DNA of 64,000 nt from Palsa-504 sp963847965 (GTDB lineage Bacteria; Actinomycetota; Actinomycetes; Streptosporangiales; Streptosporangiaceae), in assembly GCA_963847965.1 (NCBI GenBank), contig CAWKCG010000021.1, positions 1 to 64,000 of the forward strand, in the 5' to 3' direction. The notes below the pieces were generated by a model. It was given only the letters and a program-made list of their open reading frames with translations, ran no database searches and was not told where the DNA came from. A program made the translations under genes and the position numbers. Position 1 is the first letter of the stretch; each line of letters begins with the position of its first letter. Positions 52,441 through 62,042 of the stretch are shown here, piece by piece.

Positions 52441-53913
52441 TCATTGCGGGGTCTCCACGCGCCGCGTCCCGAGGAGCCCCTGGGGCCTGGCGACCATCGT
52501 CACGATCAGGATCGCGCCGAGCATGATCTGCCTGGTGACCGCGGGCTGGGCGGCCAGCGCGGTCTCCCAGACGACCGACGCCAGGTACAGCGCCGGGACC
52601 AACAGTATCGTCCGCCACGGATTCTTGACCTGCACAAGCGCGATCAGCAGGCACACCAGCACCACGTACCCCCAGTCGCCCAGGGCCTGGGGGTTCGCCG
52701 GGACGATCACCCAGTCGCGCAGCGCGTCGCCGAGCCATCCGGTCGACTGCGGCGCGCCCGCGACCGCGCTGGCCGACACGGCCCTGGCTATCGCGTGCGC
52801 GGCGAAGCCGAGGGCCACGGTGGCCGCGAGGACGGCGGCCAGCCGGCGCCACGGGCGCAGCTTGACCAGCAAGGTCAGCAGGATCAGGCCGTAGAAGATC
52901 CAGCCGGAGTAGGTGGCGTTGCGCAGCAGCCCGTCGTAGATGATCATCACCACCAGGGCGCCGGTGACCGCCCCGGCGATGCTGCCGACGCCGCCGAGGA
53001 CCAGCGCGGCGTAGATGAGGATCAAGATGGGCGTGTCGAAGTCGGTCGGGAACACGCTGATCTGCTGCGCGGCGTAGATGGTGCCGACCAGCGCCGCGAC
53101 GACGGCACCGAACGCGAACGCCATCAGCTTCATCCGGTTGACCGGGATCGTCATCGACGCGGCCGCCAGCGGGTCCTCGCGTACGGCCCGCCAGGCTCGT
53201 CCGGTACGCGAGGTATCGAGCAGCCGCAGGACCGCTACCACCACCACGGCGACGATCACGAGCAGGTAGTAGTACCCCGCGTTGCTGGTGATCGAGACTC
53301 CGAAGCCGTGGAGCGTGTCGAGCCCGACGATCCCGTTGGCGCCGCCGAAATCGCTCGGCGCCACGTTGTTGGTGAACTCGACGAACGCCTCGCCGAAGAA
53401 CAGCGTCACGATCGCCAGGTAGTCACCGATCAGCCGGCGGGACGGCAAGCCGACCAGCAGCCCGAGAGCCGCGGCGGCGATCATCACGATCGGCACGGAC
53501 AACTCGGCCGGCAGGTGGATGCCGTGCGAGCCGATCTGGGCCGAGGACAGCAGCGCGTACCCGTAGGCGCCGAAGCCGAAGAACGCCACGTAGCCGAGGT
53601 CGAGCACTCCGGCCCAGCCCACGACGATGTTCAGCCCGAGCGCCAGCAGCATGATGACCAGCGTGTCGATCCCGACCTGCAGCTGGAACCCGCCGAGGCC
53701 CAGCGTCGGCAGCACGGCGCCGGCCAGGCCGACGACCGCGAGCTTGGGCCAGAAGCCGATCCGCTCGAGCTGGCTCTGTGCGGTACCTAGCCGTCCCGGC
53801 AGGTACTCGCGCCGGTGGGCCTGCCTCGCGACCCACTCGTCGGCGCCGACCAGGGGTCCGGTCGGTCCGGCCGCCGGAGGCTGTGCCGCTGGAGGCTGGG
53901 AATCGAGGCTCAC
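52441..53913 (-). CDS. livM: Branched-chain amino acid-type ABC permease with extended C-terminus
   Basis: 490 residues, longer than the usual 320-360. The core has YVAFFGFGAYGYALLSSAQI, RLIGDYLAIVTLFFGEAFVE and GGVGSIAGAVTGALVVMIIY (EAA-like loop region). After VKLRPWRRLAAVLAATVALG, an extra membrane stretch with about four more helices runs before the normal end IVTMVARPQGLLGTRR. The N-terminal 60 residues are also extra and soluble. It pairs with livH four bases downstream of its own start region. Confidence 0.88.
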   Translation of the reverse strand: MSLDSQPPAAQPPAAGPTGPLVGADEWVARQAHRREYLPGRLGTAQSQLERIGFWPKLAVVGLAGAVLPTLGLGGFQLQVGIDTLVIMLLALGLNIVVGWAGVLDLGYVAFFGFGAYGYALLSSAQIGSHGIHLPAELSVPIVMIAAAALGLLVGLPSRRLIGDYLAIVTLFFGEAFVEFTNNVAPSDFGGANGIVGLDTLHGFGVSITSNAGYYYLLVIVAVVVVAVLRLLDTSRTGRAWRAVREDPLAAASMTIPVNRMKLMAFAFGAVVAALVGTIYAAQQISVFPTDFDTPILILIYAALVLGGVGSIAGAVTGALVVMIIYDGLLRNATYSGWIFYGLILLTLLVKLRPWRRLAAVLAATVALGFAAHAIARAVSASAVAGAPQSTGWLGDALRDWVIVPANPQALGDWGYVVLVCLLIALVQVKNPWRTILLVPALYLASVVWETALAAQPAVTRQIMLGAILIVTMVARPQGLLGTRRVETPQ

Positions 53914-53917
53914 GGGG

Positions 53918-54836
53918 TCACACCTTCTGCAGCTGGACCTGGCCGAGCAGGCCGCTGGGCCGGACCAGCATCACCACGATCAGCAGCGCGAACACCAGCA
54001 GGTCGCTATAGAGCGAGGAGATGTAACCGGTGATGAAGGACTCTGCGATGCCGATCAGCAGGCCGCCGAGCATCGCGCCGGGAATGGATCCGATGCCGCC
54101 GACCACGGACGCGGTGAACGCCTTGAGACCGACGAGGAAGCCGATCAGTGTTATTCACCTGGTTGAACAGGAGCCCGGCCATCACCCCGGCGACGCCCGC
54201 CAGCGCCGAGCCGATGAAGAAGGTCGCCGCGATCGTGAAGTTCACGTTGATGCCCAGCATCTCGGCGGCCTCCCGGTCGACAGCGACGGCCCGCATCTGC
54301 CTGCCGAGCCTCGTCCGGCTGACCAGCAGGCGCAGGCCGACCATCAGGATGAGGGCCAGCAGCAGGCACATGATCTGCACGGCGTCGATGCTGACCGACC
54401 CGATCCGGATCCCGGTGGAGAACGAGATGAAGTCCGGCGTGTTGTAGATCCTGTACTGCGCGCCGAACAGCAGCAGGGCCGAGTTCTCCAGGAAGAACGA
54501 GACGCCGATCGCGGTGATCAGCGGCGCGATCCGCGGCGCGTTGCGCAGCGGCCGGTAGGCGAAGCGCTCGATCGCGACGCCCAGCCCTCCGACCAGCCCG
54601 CCCGCCAGCACGAACATGATCACGAGCAGCAGCGGCACCGGGATGTCCACGTCGGTCGGGCCGCCGAACCACCTGATCACGAAGAAGCCGATGTACGCGC
54701 CGACCATGTACAGGTCGCCGTGCGCGAAGTTGAGCAGCTTCAGGACCCCGTAGACCATCGAGAAACCCAGCGCCACCAGCGCGTAGAGCGCTCCCGTGGT
54801 GATGCCGTTTATCAGTTCCTGGAAGAAGAAGGCCAA
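53918..54836 (-). CDS. livH: Branched-chain amino acid-type ABC permease, apparent frameshift near 54152
   Basis: From ATG 54836 the frame gives GITTGALYALVALGFSMVYG through FTIAATFFIGSALAGVAGVM, then is lost after LLFNQVN. The protein clearly continues in the other frame as LIGFLVGLKAFTASVVGGIG, then SIPGAMLGGLLIGIAESFIT to the stop at 53918. Dropping one A near 54150-54155 restores about 306 residues, the normal LivH length. Since every other liv gene except livK is intact, a base error is as likely as real loss. Confidence 0.78.
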
Positions 54837-54933
54837 CGTAAGGGTTCCTTGGGTTCCTGTCCGCCGTCATGCTCCCCGGCGGCGCGCCTGCTCATGGCTG
54901 GCGCGCCGCCGGGGAATCAACCGGATATTTCGG

Positions 54934-56095
54934 TCAGCTGCTCGGGATCAGCTGGTACTTACCCGATGAGGTGATCTTAAAGAGGAAGAACTTTCCGTTG
55001 ACCAGCTCCCCGTGGGCGTTGAACTGGATCGGCTGCCCGAGGATCGTGGTCGGCTCGTCCGTGGTCTTGATCGCCGCCAGGACGTTGGCGCGGGTCGGCG
55101 TCTGGCCCGGACTTGCAGACCGAGGCGATCGCCTCGTCAACCACGTGCTGCGCCGCGAACACGGGCGGGCCGAACGTGCCGAACGACCCGTACTTCGCGT
55201 GGGCGGCCGCGACGATCGCGGCGTCGGCGGGAATCGCGGTGATGTCCGGGCCGAACGAGGACACATACGAACCGGTGATCTCGAACGTGCCCGGCGAGAA
55301 CAGGCCGTCGGTGCCGAAGATCACGGCGTTCTTGTGCTCCTGGGCCATGTCCCGCCCGAACTGCTGGGCGTTGGCCGCGATCTGCCAGGGCAGGACCACG
55401 ACCGTCTCGGCGGGCGTGATCTTGGCCACCAGCGAGGAGAAGTCGGTTATCTTCTGCGAGACCGACTCGTGATCCACCTTGATCCCGGCCGCCTGGAAGA
55501 CCGGTATCATCGCCGCAACCAGGCCCGTCGAGTAGGCCTCCTCGTCATCGACGATCATCAGGGCCTTCGGCTTCAGGACGCTGACGATGTAGTTCGCGTC
55601 CTGCGGTCCCTGCACGCTGTCCTCCGACACGGTCCGGAAGAACGTGGGGTACTGGCCGGTCGTGAGCGCCACCGCCGTGGCCGATCCGGAGATGAAGGCC
55701 ATGCCCGCCCTGGCCATCAGGGGACCGACGGCCTCGACCTCCTGGCTGCCCGCCGGGCCGACCACCGCCACGATCTTCGAGTTCGAGGTGAACTGCTGGG
55801 TCACGGTCACGGCGATCGAGGGAGTCAGCTGCGTGTCGCCCTGGACGATCGAGATCTGCGTGTGATTGGCCGCGTTGTCCATCGCCACCGCGAGCTCTGC
55901 GAAGTGCAGCTGCTCCTGACCGAGCGAGGCCACCGGGCCGGTGAGCGGCCCTTCCATGCCGGTTGAGGCGACACACGCCTTGGTGGTGGTGCCGGTGCTC
56001 GTGGTCGTGCTGCTGCTACTACTGCTACTGCTGCTGCAGCCGGCCGCTACGAGCGTGCCGATCGCCGTCACGGCGATGATCACGCTTTTCTTCAT
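54934..56095 (-). CDS. livK: Branched-chain amino acid-type ABC substrate-binding lipoprotein, apparent frameshift near 55109
   Basis: ATG 56095 opens a lipoprotein signal (SVIIAVTAIGTLVAAGC) followed by a Ser/Thr-rich linker. The periplasmic-binding fold follows: GMEGPLTGPVASLGQEQLHF, AVVGPAGSQEVEAVGPLMAR, ALMIVDDEEAYSTGLVAAMI, NAVIFGTDGLFSPGTFEITG. After VVDEAIASVCKSG the frame changes and the end reads QTPTRANVLAAIKTTDEPTT to the stop at 54934. Removing one G of the run at about 55108-55110 joins them, giving about 386 residues. The ligand (Leu/Ile/Val, urea or other) is not readable. Confidence 0.78.
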
Positions 56096-56219
56096 GGGGT
56101 ATTCCCCTCCAAATTGTCGATATCTCTTTGACTGCCTCGGGGATCCGGTCTCGCCAGGCCGGTCCGCGATCCACCGCGGAGATCAAGGGTTCGCTGGCTC
56201 GCCGGCTCGCTCTTCGCAA

Positions 56220-56705
56220 CTACCAGTGAGCTGATGGCGCCGGGGCGCCGGATCCCGCGTCGGGTAAACCAGCTGCAAGGCTCGCCTCGAGCGTGATCTC
56301 GGTACCGGTCAGGGCCCGAGCGACCGTGCAGTCTTTAGCCCGCTGCGCCAGGTCGGTGAACGTCGCCTGGTCAACACCTGGAACGTCGCCGACGGTACGC
56401 AGCTCGATTCTGGTGATGTTGAACTGGGCACCAACCTGAGCGAGCGTCACCCGCGCGGTGGTGCGCAGATCCTGCGCGGGGTGGCCCTCGTCGCCCAGCA
56501 GGTTCGCGAGCGACATCGTGAAGCAGGCGGCCTCGGCCGCCCCGAGTAGCTCCTCGGGGTTGGTCGCCCGCTCGTTTTCCTCGACACGGGCCCTTAGCGA
56601 ATAGGGTCCGTCGAAGGCGCCACTGCCGAGCGTTATCCGGCCGGAACCTTCCGGAACCGAACCTTGCCAGCTGGCCTGCGCGCTTCGGATAACGCGGAAA
56701 CTCAA
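56220..56705 (-). CDS. OsmC family peroxiredoxin-like protein
   Basis: 161 residues with both OsmC cysteines: ELLGAAEAACFTMSLANLLG holds the first and LAQRAKDCTVARALTG the second. The N-terminus GRITLGSGAFDGPYSLRARV is the strand region. It reduces organic hydroperoxides. It stands just upstream of livK on the same strand. Confidence 0.93.
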   Translation of the reverse strand: MSFRVIRSAQASWQGSVPEGSGRITLGSGAFDGPYSLRARVEENERATNPEELLGAAEAACFTMSLANLLGDEGHPAQDLRTTARVTLAQVGAQFNITRIELRTVGDVPGVDQATFTDLAQRAKDCTVARALTGTEITLEASLAAGLPDAGSGAPAPSAHW

Positions 56706-56850
56706 GGGCTCTCCTGCCGACCGGAATCTGGGCTGATCAAAACGATGCGCTGCCCGCGCTGGCTATGGGAAGCGCTTTTGAGGTTTGCCTAGCAGTTGTG
56801 ATTCGATCGCAATGTGGGGATCTCCGGTGCCTACGTAAAGGGAGCAGCCG

Positions 56851-58032
56851 ATGACCGAAATAATCCGTCCTTGCCTCGACATTACGGCCGTCCGCGATCG
56901 CTTTTCGTCCCTGCGAAACTTTGCCTTCCTTGACGCGCCGGGCGGCTCGCAGGTGCCCGATGAGGTCGGCGAGGCGATCACGCGGGCCCTGCGCGAGGCC
57001 AGTGCCAACCTCGGCGCCGGCTACGCCACGAGCCTGCGGGTCAAGGCCATCCTCGAGGAGGCCGAGAGCAAGGCGGCCAGGTTCCTCGGCTGCGAGCCCC
57101 ATGAGGTGATCTTCGGGCCGAACATGACCTCGCTGAACTTCACGCTGTCACGGACCGCGGCCCGCCGGTTCCAGCGCGGCGACGAGATCCTCGTCTCCTC
57201 GCTGGATCATGACGGCGGCGTCGCGCCGTGGCTGGAGCTCGCGTACGACCTGGGCCTCGTCGTCCGGCACGTCGAGTTGCACAAGGACACGACGTACGAC
57301 TTCGACGATCTGGCGAGCAAGCTCGGGCCGCGCACCAAGGTGGTCGCGTTCGCGTGGGCGTCCAACGCGATCGGCACGATCGTGGACGCCCGGCAGGTAT
57401 GCAAGCTCGCGCACGACGCCGGCGCGCTCGCGTGGATCGACGCCGTCCACTACGCGGCGCACGAGCCGATCGACGTCCGGGACATCGGCGCCGACGTGCT
57501 GATCTGCTCGCCCTACAAGTTCTGCGGACCCCACCTCGGCGTGGCGTACGGGCGGGCTGAGGTGGTCGACAGCTGGCGGCCTTACAAGGCGCGCCCGGCG
57601 CCCACCACCCCGCTCGGCCGCAGGTTCGAGACCGGCACGCAGACCTACGAGCTGCTCGCGGGGTTCAACGCCGCCATCGACTACCTGGAGTCAATCGGGG
57701 GTTTCGCACCGATCGTTCCCTACGAGCGCTCGCTGGGTCAGCGCTTCCTCGACGGCATCTCCAACGCGGTCACGGTGTACGGGCTGCCGGGGATGGAAGG
57801 GCGCGTCCCCACCTTCCTCGTCAACGTCGAGGGCGTGCCGGCTGAGGACGTCGCGGCTCGCCTGGCGGCGGCCCGGATCGGGGTCTGGGCGCACGATTCG
57901 TGGTACTCGCTGAACTTGTACAAGCGCCTCGGCTACGCCGACAAGTCGGTGCGCATCGGCTTCATCCACTACAACACCGCAGGCGAGGTCGACCGGCTTA
58001 TCGAGGCCCTCGAGGAGGTGCGCAGGACGTAG
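56851..58032 (+). CDS. Cysteine desulfurase-like class V aminotransferase
   Basis: 393 residues with GGGAGCAG upstream. The PLP lysine lies in VLICSPYKFCGPHLGVAYG at about residue 223. VIFGPNMTSLNFTLSRTAAR is the cofactor phosphate region and TKVVAFAWASNAIGTIVDAR leads to the Asp that contacts the ring. The subgroup (TIGR01976-like) is related to SufS/CsdA but lacks a firm catalytic Cys loop, so desulfurase activity is not certain. It is divergent from the osmC/liv set. Confidence 0.9.
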   Translation: MTEIIRPCLDITAVRDRFSSLRNFAFLDAPGGSQVPDEVGEAITRALREASANLGAGYATSLRVKAILEEAESKAARFLGCEPHEVIFGPNMTSLNFTLSRTAARRFQRGDEILVSSLDHDGGVAPWLELAYDLGLVVRHVELHKDTTYDFDDLASKLGPRTKVVAFAWASNAIGTIVDARQVCKLAHDAGALAWIDAVHYAAHEPIDVRDIGADVLICSPYKFCGPHLGVAYGRAEVVDSWRPYKARPAPTTPLGRRFETGTQTYELLAGFNAAIDYLESIGGFAPIVPYERSLGQRFLDGISNAVTVYGLPGMEGRVPTFLVNVEGVPAEDVAARLAAARIGVWAHDSWYSLNLYKRLGYADKSVRIGFIHYNTAGEVDRLIEALEEVRRT

Positions 58033-58038
58033 CCGGGC

Positions 58039-59085
58039 TTACCCGGACGCGCCGTTCAGGATCTCCGCCAGCTTGCTGAAGTTGATGTTGCCGCCCGAGA
58101 CCACGCAGACGATCTTCCCGGCCCCGGCACCGCCGCTCAGTGTGTCCTGGAGCGCGCGCGTCGGGCCAGCTGCCGCGCGGCCGCTCAGTGCCTCCTGGAG
58201 CGCGCGCGTCGGGCCAGCCGCCGCGCGGCCGCTCAGTGCCGCGGCCAGCGCGAGCGCGCCCGCGCCTTCGGCGATCACCCGGGCCCGCTCGGCCAGCACG
58301 CGCACGGCCGCGGCGACCTCGGCGACCGGGACCGCGAAAGCGCCGTCGACGAGCGGAGCGACCTGCGGCCACATGCTGTCAAGCACGCGGCGGCTGCCCG
58401 AGCCGTCGACGAACGAAGGACGGTAGTCGACATCGGCCGGCTGCCCGGCCGCAAACGCCGCGGCCAGCGCGGCGGCGGTGTCGGGTTCGGCGGTGAAGAT
58501 CTTGGTGTCCGGGCGGAGCGCCTTGATCGCGCTGGCGATGCCGACGGTCAGGCCGCCCCCGCCGTAGGGGATCACGACCGCGTCCGGGTCGGGCAGGTCC
58601 TCGAGGATCTCCAGCCCGATCGTCCCGTTTCCCGCCATCACCCCGGGGTCCTGGACCGGGTGCACGAACAGCCCCTCGACGCCGTCGAGGCGGCTGGTGA
58701 CGATCACGTTCCACCAGTCGTCGTAGGGCAGCTTCACCACCCGGCCGCCCAGGCGCTCGATCGCCGCCAGCTTCGCCTCGGGCGCGTGCTCGGGGACCGC
58801 GATGGTCGCGGGTACGCGAAGGGCCCGGGCCGCCCACGCCACTCCCTGGGCCATGTTCCCGGCGCTCGCGGTGACCAGCCCCTTCGCCCGCTCGCTGGCC
58901 GGCGCGAGCATGACCGCGTTCGTCGCGCCGCGGATCTTGAACGAGTTGACCGGCTGGAGATTCTCGAGCTTGACGTAGATCTCGGCCGGGGAACCCGTCT
59001 CGACGTGCAGGCGTACCAGCGGCGTGCGCATCGCCGTACCCGCGATCCGCTCGCGCGCCGCCTCGATCGCTGACAGCTCGATCAC
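58039..59085 (-). CDS. Threonine/serine dehydratase-type PLP enzyme with internal repeat
   Basis: 348 residues. The PLP lysine is in PVNSFKIRGATNAVMLAP at about residue 49, TASAGNMAQGVAWAARALRV is the substrate loop, and VVIPYGGGGLTVGIASAIKA is the phosphate-binding Gly loop. Near the C-terminus, between ALALAAALSG and KIVCVVSGGNINFSKL, a 16-residue segment is duplicated (see repeat), so this loop is longer than normal. It would deaminate a hydroxy-amino acid. Its stop region is convergent with the class V gene and its start overlaps the end of the cyclodeaminase-like gene. Confidence 0.9.
   Translation of the reverse strand: MIELSAIEAARERIAGTAMRTPLVRLHVETGSPAEIYVKLENLQPVNSFKIRGATNAVMLAPASERAKGLVTASAGNMAQGVAWAARALRVPATIAVPEHAPEAKLAAIERLGGRVVKLPYDDWWNVIVTSRLDGVEGLFVHPVQDPGVMAGNGTIGLEILEDLPDPDAVVIPYGGGGLTVGIASAIKALRPDTKIFTAEPDTAAALAAAFAAGQPADVDYRPSFVDGSGSRRVLDSMWPQVAPLVDGAFAVPVAEVAAAVRVLAERARVIAEGAGALALAAALSGRAAAGPTRALQEALSGRAAAGPTRALQDTLSGGAGAGKIVCVVSGGNINFSKLAEILNGASG
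58136..58231 (-). repeat. 48-bp tandem duplication, two copies plus partial
   Basis: 58136-58183 and 58184-58231 differ at only a few bases, and a partial third copy follows. They encode LSGRAAAGPTRALQ twice inside the dehydratase gene. The unit is a multiple of three, so the frame is kept. Confidence 0.9.
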
Positions 59086-60077
59086 AGCTCCACCTCGGTC
59101 CCGATCCCGCGTTCTGTTGCCACCGCCACCGCGAGTTCGGCGGCGGCGAGGTCCTCGACGGCGAGGCCGAGCGAGCGGAACAGCGTCAGCTCGCGGTCGT
59201 CTCGGCGCCCCGGCGCGATTCCCGCCAGCACCTCGCCGAGCTCACCGCGGACGTGCTCCTCCCCCGCGATCAGGCCCTCGCCGATCGCGAGCGCGAATTC
59301 GGCGGCCTCGTTCCGCAGTGACTCGCGGCTATCGCAGAACAGCGCGCTGGCGGCGACGGTGGCGGTGTCCAGCTCGCGCGCCAGCGGGGTACTGGCGCCG
59401 ACCGCGTTGACGTGCGCTCCGGGCTTGAGCCAGGCACGCCGGAGCACCGGCTCCCGCGCGCTGGTCGCCGTCACGACCACGTCGGCGCCACTGACCGCTT
59501 CCTCGGCGCTCGAGGCCACGCTCAGCTTCGCGCGTCCGCCGCGGACCTGCTCGACCAGCGCTTCGGCGTGCGCCCTGGTGGGGGCGTAGACGCGCACCTG
59601 CTCGAAGTCACGCACGCGTGCGAGGGCCCGGAGATGGGCCCGGGCCTGCGTCCCGGCGCCGAGCACCGCCAGCGTTCGGGCATCATGGCACGCGAGCAGG
59701 CCGGTCGCGACCGCGGTGACCGCGGCGGTGCGGACAGCGGTGATCGCGGAGGCGTCGAGGATCGCGGTCGGCACGCCGGTCTCGCCGTCGAACAGCGTGA
59801 CCAGACCCTGGTGCGCGTCGAGGCCGCGCGCCGGATTGCCGGGCATCACGGCGACCGCCTTGAGCGCGAACGCCGCGGCCCGGCCCGGCTGCGGGCCGCG
59901 CCAGGCGGGCATCAGCCCGAGGAACCCGGCCGCGCCGGGCGGCATCATCACCGACCGCAGCGGCATGTACGTCCCGCCCCGGGCCCGTTCGGTGAGCACC
60001 GCGGCCATCGCCTGGGCGCACGCCCCGAGCGGGAGCGCGGCCAGCACCTCGCGGTGGCCGAGGATCAGCGCGCGCAT
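59082..60077 (-). CDS. Ornithine cyclodeaminase/mu-crystallin family protein
   Basis: 331 residues from ATG 60077; the frame is open further upstream, but this start overlaps the reductase stop by one base (TGATG). TLAVLGAGTQARAHLRALAR is the NAD-binding GxGxxA motif, RALILGHREVLAALPLGACA the normal N-terminus, and GADVVVTATSAREPVLRRAW, GAHVNAVGAS the following motifs. It may be a cyclodeaminase, an alanine dehydrogenase or a ketimine reductase. The coupling to dehydratase and reductase genes suggests one amino-acid pathway. Confidence 0.9.
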   Translation of the reverse strand: MRALILGHREVLAALPLGACAQAMAAVLTERARGGTYMPLRSVMMPPGAAGFLGLMPAWRGPQPGRAAAFALKAVAVMPGNPARGLDAHQGLVTLFDGETGVPTAILDASAITAVRTAAVTAVATGLLACHDARTLAVLGAGTQARAHLRALARVRDFEQVRVYAPTRAHAEALVEQVRGGRAKLSVASSAEEAVSGADVVVTATSAREPVLRRAWLKPGAHVNAVGASTPLARELDTATVAASALFCDSRESLRNEAAEFALAIGEGLIAGEEHVRGELGEVLAGIAPGRRDDRELTLFRSLGLAVEDLAAAELAVAVATERGIGTEVEL

Positions 60078-61036
60078 CAGGCGACCGCGCTCTCGACCGC
60101 GGCCCGCTCCTGCGGCGTGAGCGGATGCATCAGCGCCTCCCTGACGGGCGCCAGGTGCTCCGGGCGGCCGGGACCGATCACGATCTGCGTCACCCGCTCG
60201 TCGGCGAGCAGCCAGGCCAGGGCCAGGCCAGCCATCGAGACGCCGCGTCCGGAAGCGATCAGCTCGAGCCGTTGCAGCGCATCGAAGGTCCGGCCGGTGA
60301 CCAGCCCGCGGTACGGTTCGGGCCGCTGGGTCATCCGCGAACCGGGCGGGAACGGCTCGCCGCGGCGGTACTTGCCGGTGAGCCAGCCGCCGGCCAGCGG
60401 GCCGAACGCCAGGTAGGCCACCTTTCGCTCCGCGCACAGCGCCAGAAGGTCCTGCTCGTCGTCGCGCGTCAGCAGTGAATAGCTGTTCTGGACGGCCTCC
60501 GGCGCGCCCTTGGCCAGCGCGCTGGCCAGCTGAGGGACGGTGAAATTGCTGACCCCGTAGGCCCGGATCACGCCCTCGGCCTGAGCTTGCTCCATGGCGC
60601 CGAACGATTCCTCCAGCGGCACCTCGGGGTCGAACTCGTGGGTGAGGTAGAGCTCGACGTGATCGACACCCAGCCGTTCCAGGCTCGTGCCCAGCTGGCG
60701 GGCGATCCGCTTGGGCGCCAGGCCGCGGTCCGCGCCGGCCTCCATCGGGTTATAGGTCTTGGTCGTCAGCTGGGGCCGGACCCCACGGGACCGGATCCAG
60801 CGGCCGATCGACAGCTCGCTCCGCCCGCCGCCGTAGGCGTCGGCCGTGTCGAAGTGGGTGATGCCGAACGCCCAGGCCGCGTCCATCAGCTCGAACGCCT
60901 GGTCCTGGTCCAGCCCCTGCCCGAAGAACTCCGGCGCCGAGCCGATCCCGCCGAAGTTACCGCAGCCCAGCGCGATCCTGGAGATCGTCAGGGCCGAACG
61001 ACCGAGCGGTCGCTGTGTCTCGAGCATCTCGCTCAT
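60077..61036 (-). CDS. Aldo/keto reductase
   Basis: 319 residues. GITHFDTADAYGGGRSELSI holds the catalytic Asp and Tyr, LTTKTYNPM the Lys, and HVELYLTHEFDPEVPLEESF the His region. The NADPH site is near IASGRGVSMAGLALAWLLAD. The substrate is unknown. First gene of the reductase-cyclodeaminase-dehydratase operon. Confidence 0.92.
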   Translation of the reverse strand: MSEMLETQRPLGRSALTISRIALGCGNFGGIGSAPEFFGQGLDQDQAFELMDAAWAFGITHFDTADAYGGGRSELSIGRWIRSRGVRPQLTTKTYNPMEAGADRGLAPKRIARQLGTSLERLGVDHVELYLTHEFDPEVPLEESFGAMEQAQAEGVIRAYGVSNFTVPQLASALAKGAPEAVQNSYSLLTRDDEQDLLALCAERKVAYLAFGPLAGGWLTGKYRRGEPFPPGSRMTQRPEPYRGLVTGRTFDALQRLELIASGRGVSMAGLALAWLLADERVTQIVIGPGRPEHLAPVREALMHPLTPQERAAVESAVA

Positions 61037-61271
61037 GGGCCGAAGCTACCGCGTGTGATCATTCGAGAGATTCAATCAAACGCTGAATAACCGGGCAACA
61101 GCTTGGTGAGGCGCCCTCGACGTCGTGACCGGACGGCTGACCTCGTTCGCCGCGCCGCGGGGCCTACCAGGCGACCAGCGGCGAGGTAGGCGCCTCCAGC
61201 ACGCCAGGCTGTCACTACACGGTGATGGTCGCGGCCCCGAGTAATCCGGGCTGACCAGCGCATCGTTATCT

Positions 61272-62015
61272 TCAGTGGCCGAGCCCGACCGTAAGGCCCT
61301 CTTCGGCTGTCAGCACGTCCGCGCCGAACTCGGCGGAAGCGGCGGCTGTCGAGGCCGCGCGGTCGTTTCCTGGCCAGAAGTGGGTGAGCATGAGCCGGCG
61401 GGCGCCCGCCTGCCGACCCCAGCGGCCTGCCTCGGCGGAGGTCATCAGGTTGCGCACGGGGCGCTGGATCTCGCCGTCCCGGTCGGTGGCCTCGATGATG
61501 AACAGGTCGGCGTCACGGCCGAGTTCGGCCAGCATCGGATCCGGTCCGGTGTCCCCGGAGTAGGCCACGGCGATCTCCCCGGCCTGCACCCGGATGCCCG
61601 CGTTCGGGACGAAGTGGGGCAGCGGCACGCCGGTCAGCTCAAACGGCCCGGCCCGGTAGGTGCCGGGCAGCGGATGAAGGTCGAAGACCGCGGCGAGGTC
61701 GACGTCCGGCTCCAGTCCGGCGAGCCGGTCGAGCACGCCCGGCGGGCAGTACAACGGCAGTCGCGGCCGTGCAGGGCTTCCGTAGAACCGCATGCGGAAC
61801 AACCCGTGCAGGTCGATGCAGTGATCGGGGTGCTCGTGCGTGATGGCCACGGCGTCCAGGACGCCATCTGGCCAGTGGGCAAGCAGCCGCGGAAGGGTCG
61901 CGTAGCCGAGATCTAGGACCAGGCGGTAGCCGTCCCAGTCCACCGCGAAACCGCTGCACGCGCGCCCCGGCTCGGGGAACGCGCCGCAGCTGCCGAGCAC
62001 GGTGACCTGCCGCAT
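61272..62015 (-). CDS. Metallo-beta-lactamase-fold hydrolase
   Basis: 247 residues. AITHEHPDHCIDLHGLFRMR is the H-x-H-x-D-H zinc motif, AVAYSGDTGPDPMLAELGRD gives the Asp ligand and RLMLTHFWPGNDRAAS the last His. The N-terminus RQVTVLGSCGAFPEPGRACS resembles the RNase Z/phosphodiesterase branch. Its short length and the sequence around the sites fit a small-molecule hydrolase or cyclic phosphodiesterase; tRNase Z is less likely because no exosite arm is seen. Confidence 0.9.
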   Translation of the reverse strand: MRQVTVLGSCGAFPEPGRACSGFAVDWDGYRLVLDLGYATLPRLLAHWPDGVLDAVAITHEHPDHCIDLHGLFRMRFYGSPARPRLPLYCPPGVLDRLAGLEPDVDLAAVFDLHPLPGTYRAGPFELTGVPLPHFVPNAGIRVQAGEIAVAYSGDTGPDPMLAELGRDADLFIIEATDRDGEIQRPVRNLMTSAEAGRWGRQAGARRLMLTHFWPGNDRAASTAAASAEFGADVLTAEEGLTVGLGH

Positions 62016-62042
62016 CGGTCCAGGATGGCAGACCGGGAGGGG

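Noticed and set aside
52279..53790. 503-codon plus-strand frame over livM
   Set aside because: Low-complexity Asp/Arg/His-rich translation opposite a clear membrane protein.
54869..55966. 365-codon plus-strand frame over livK
   Set aside because: Antisense to a clear lipoprotein; no domain seen.
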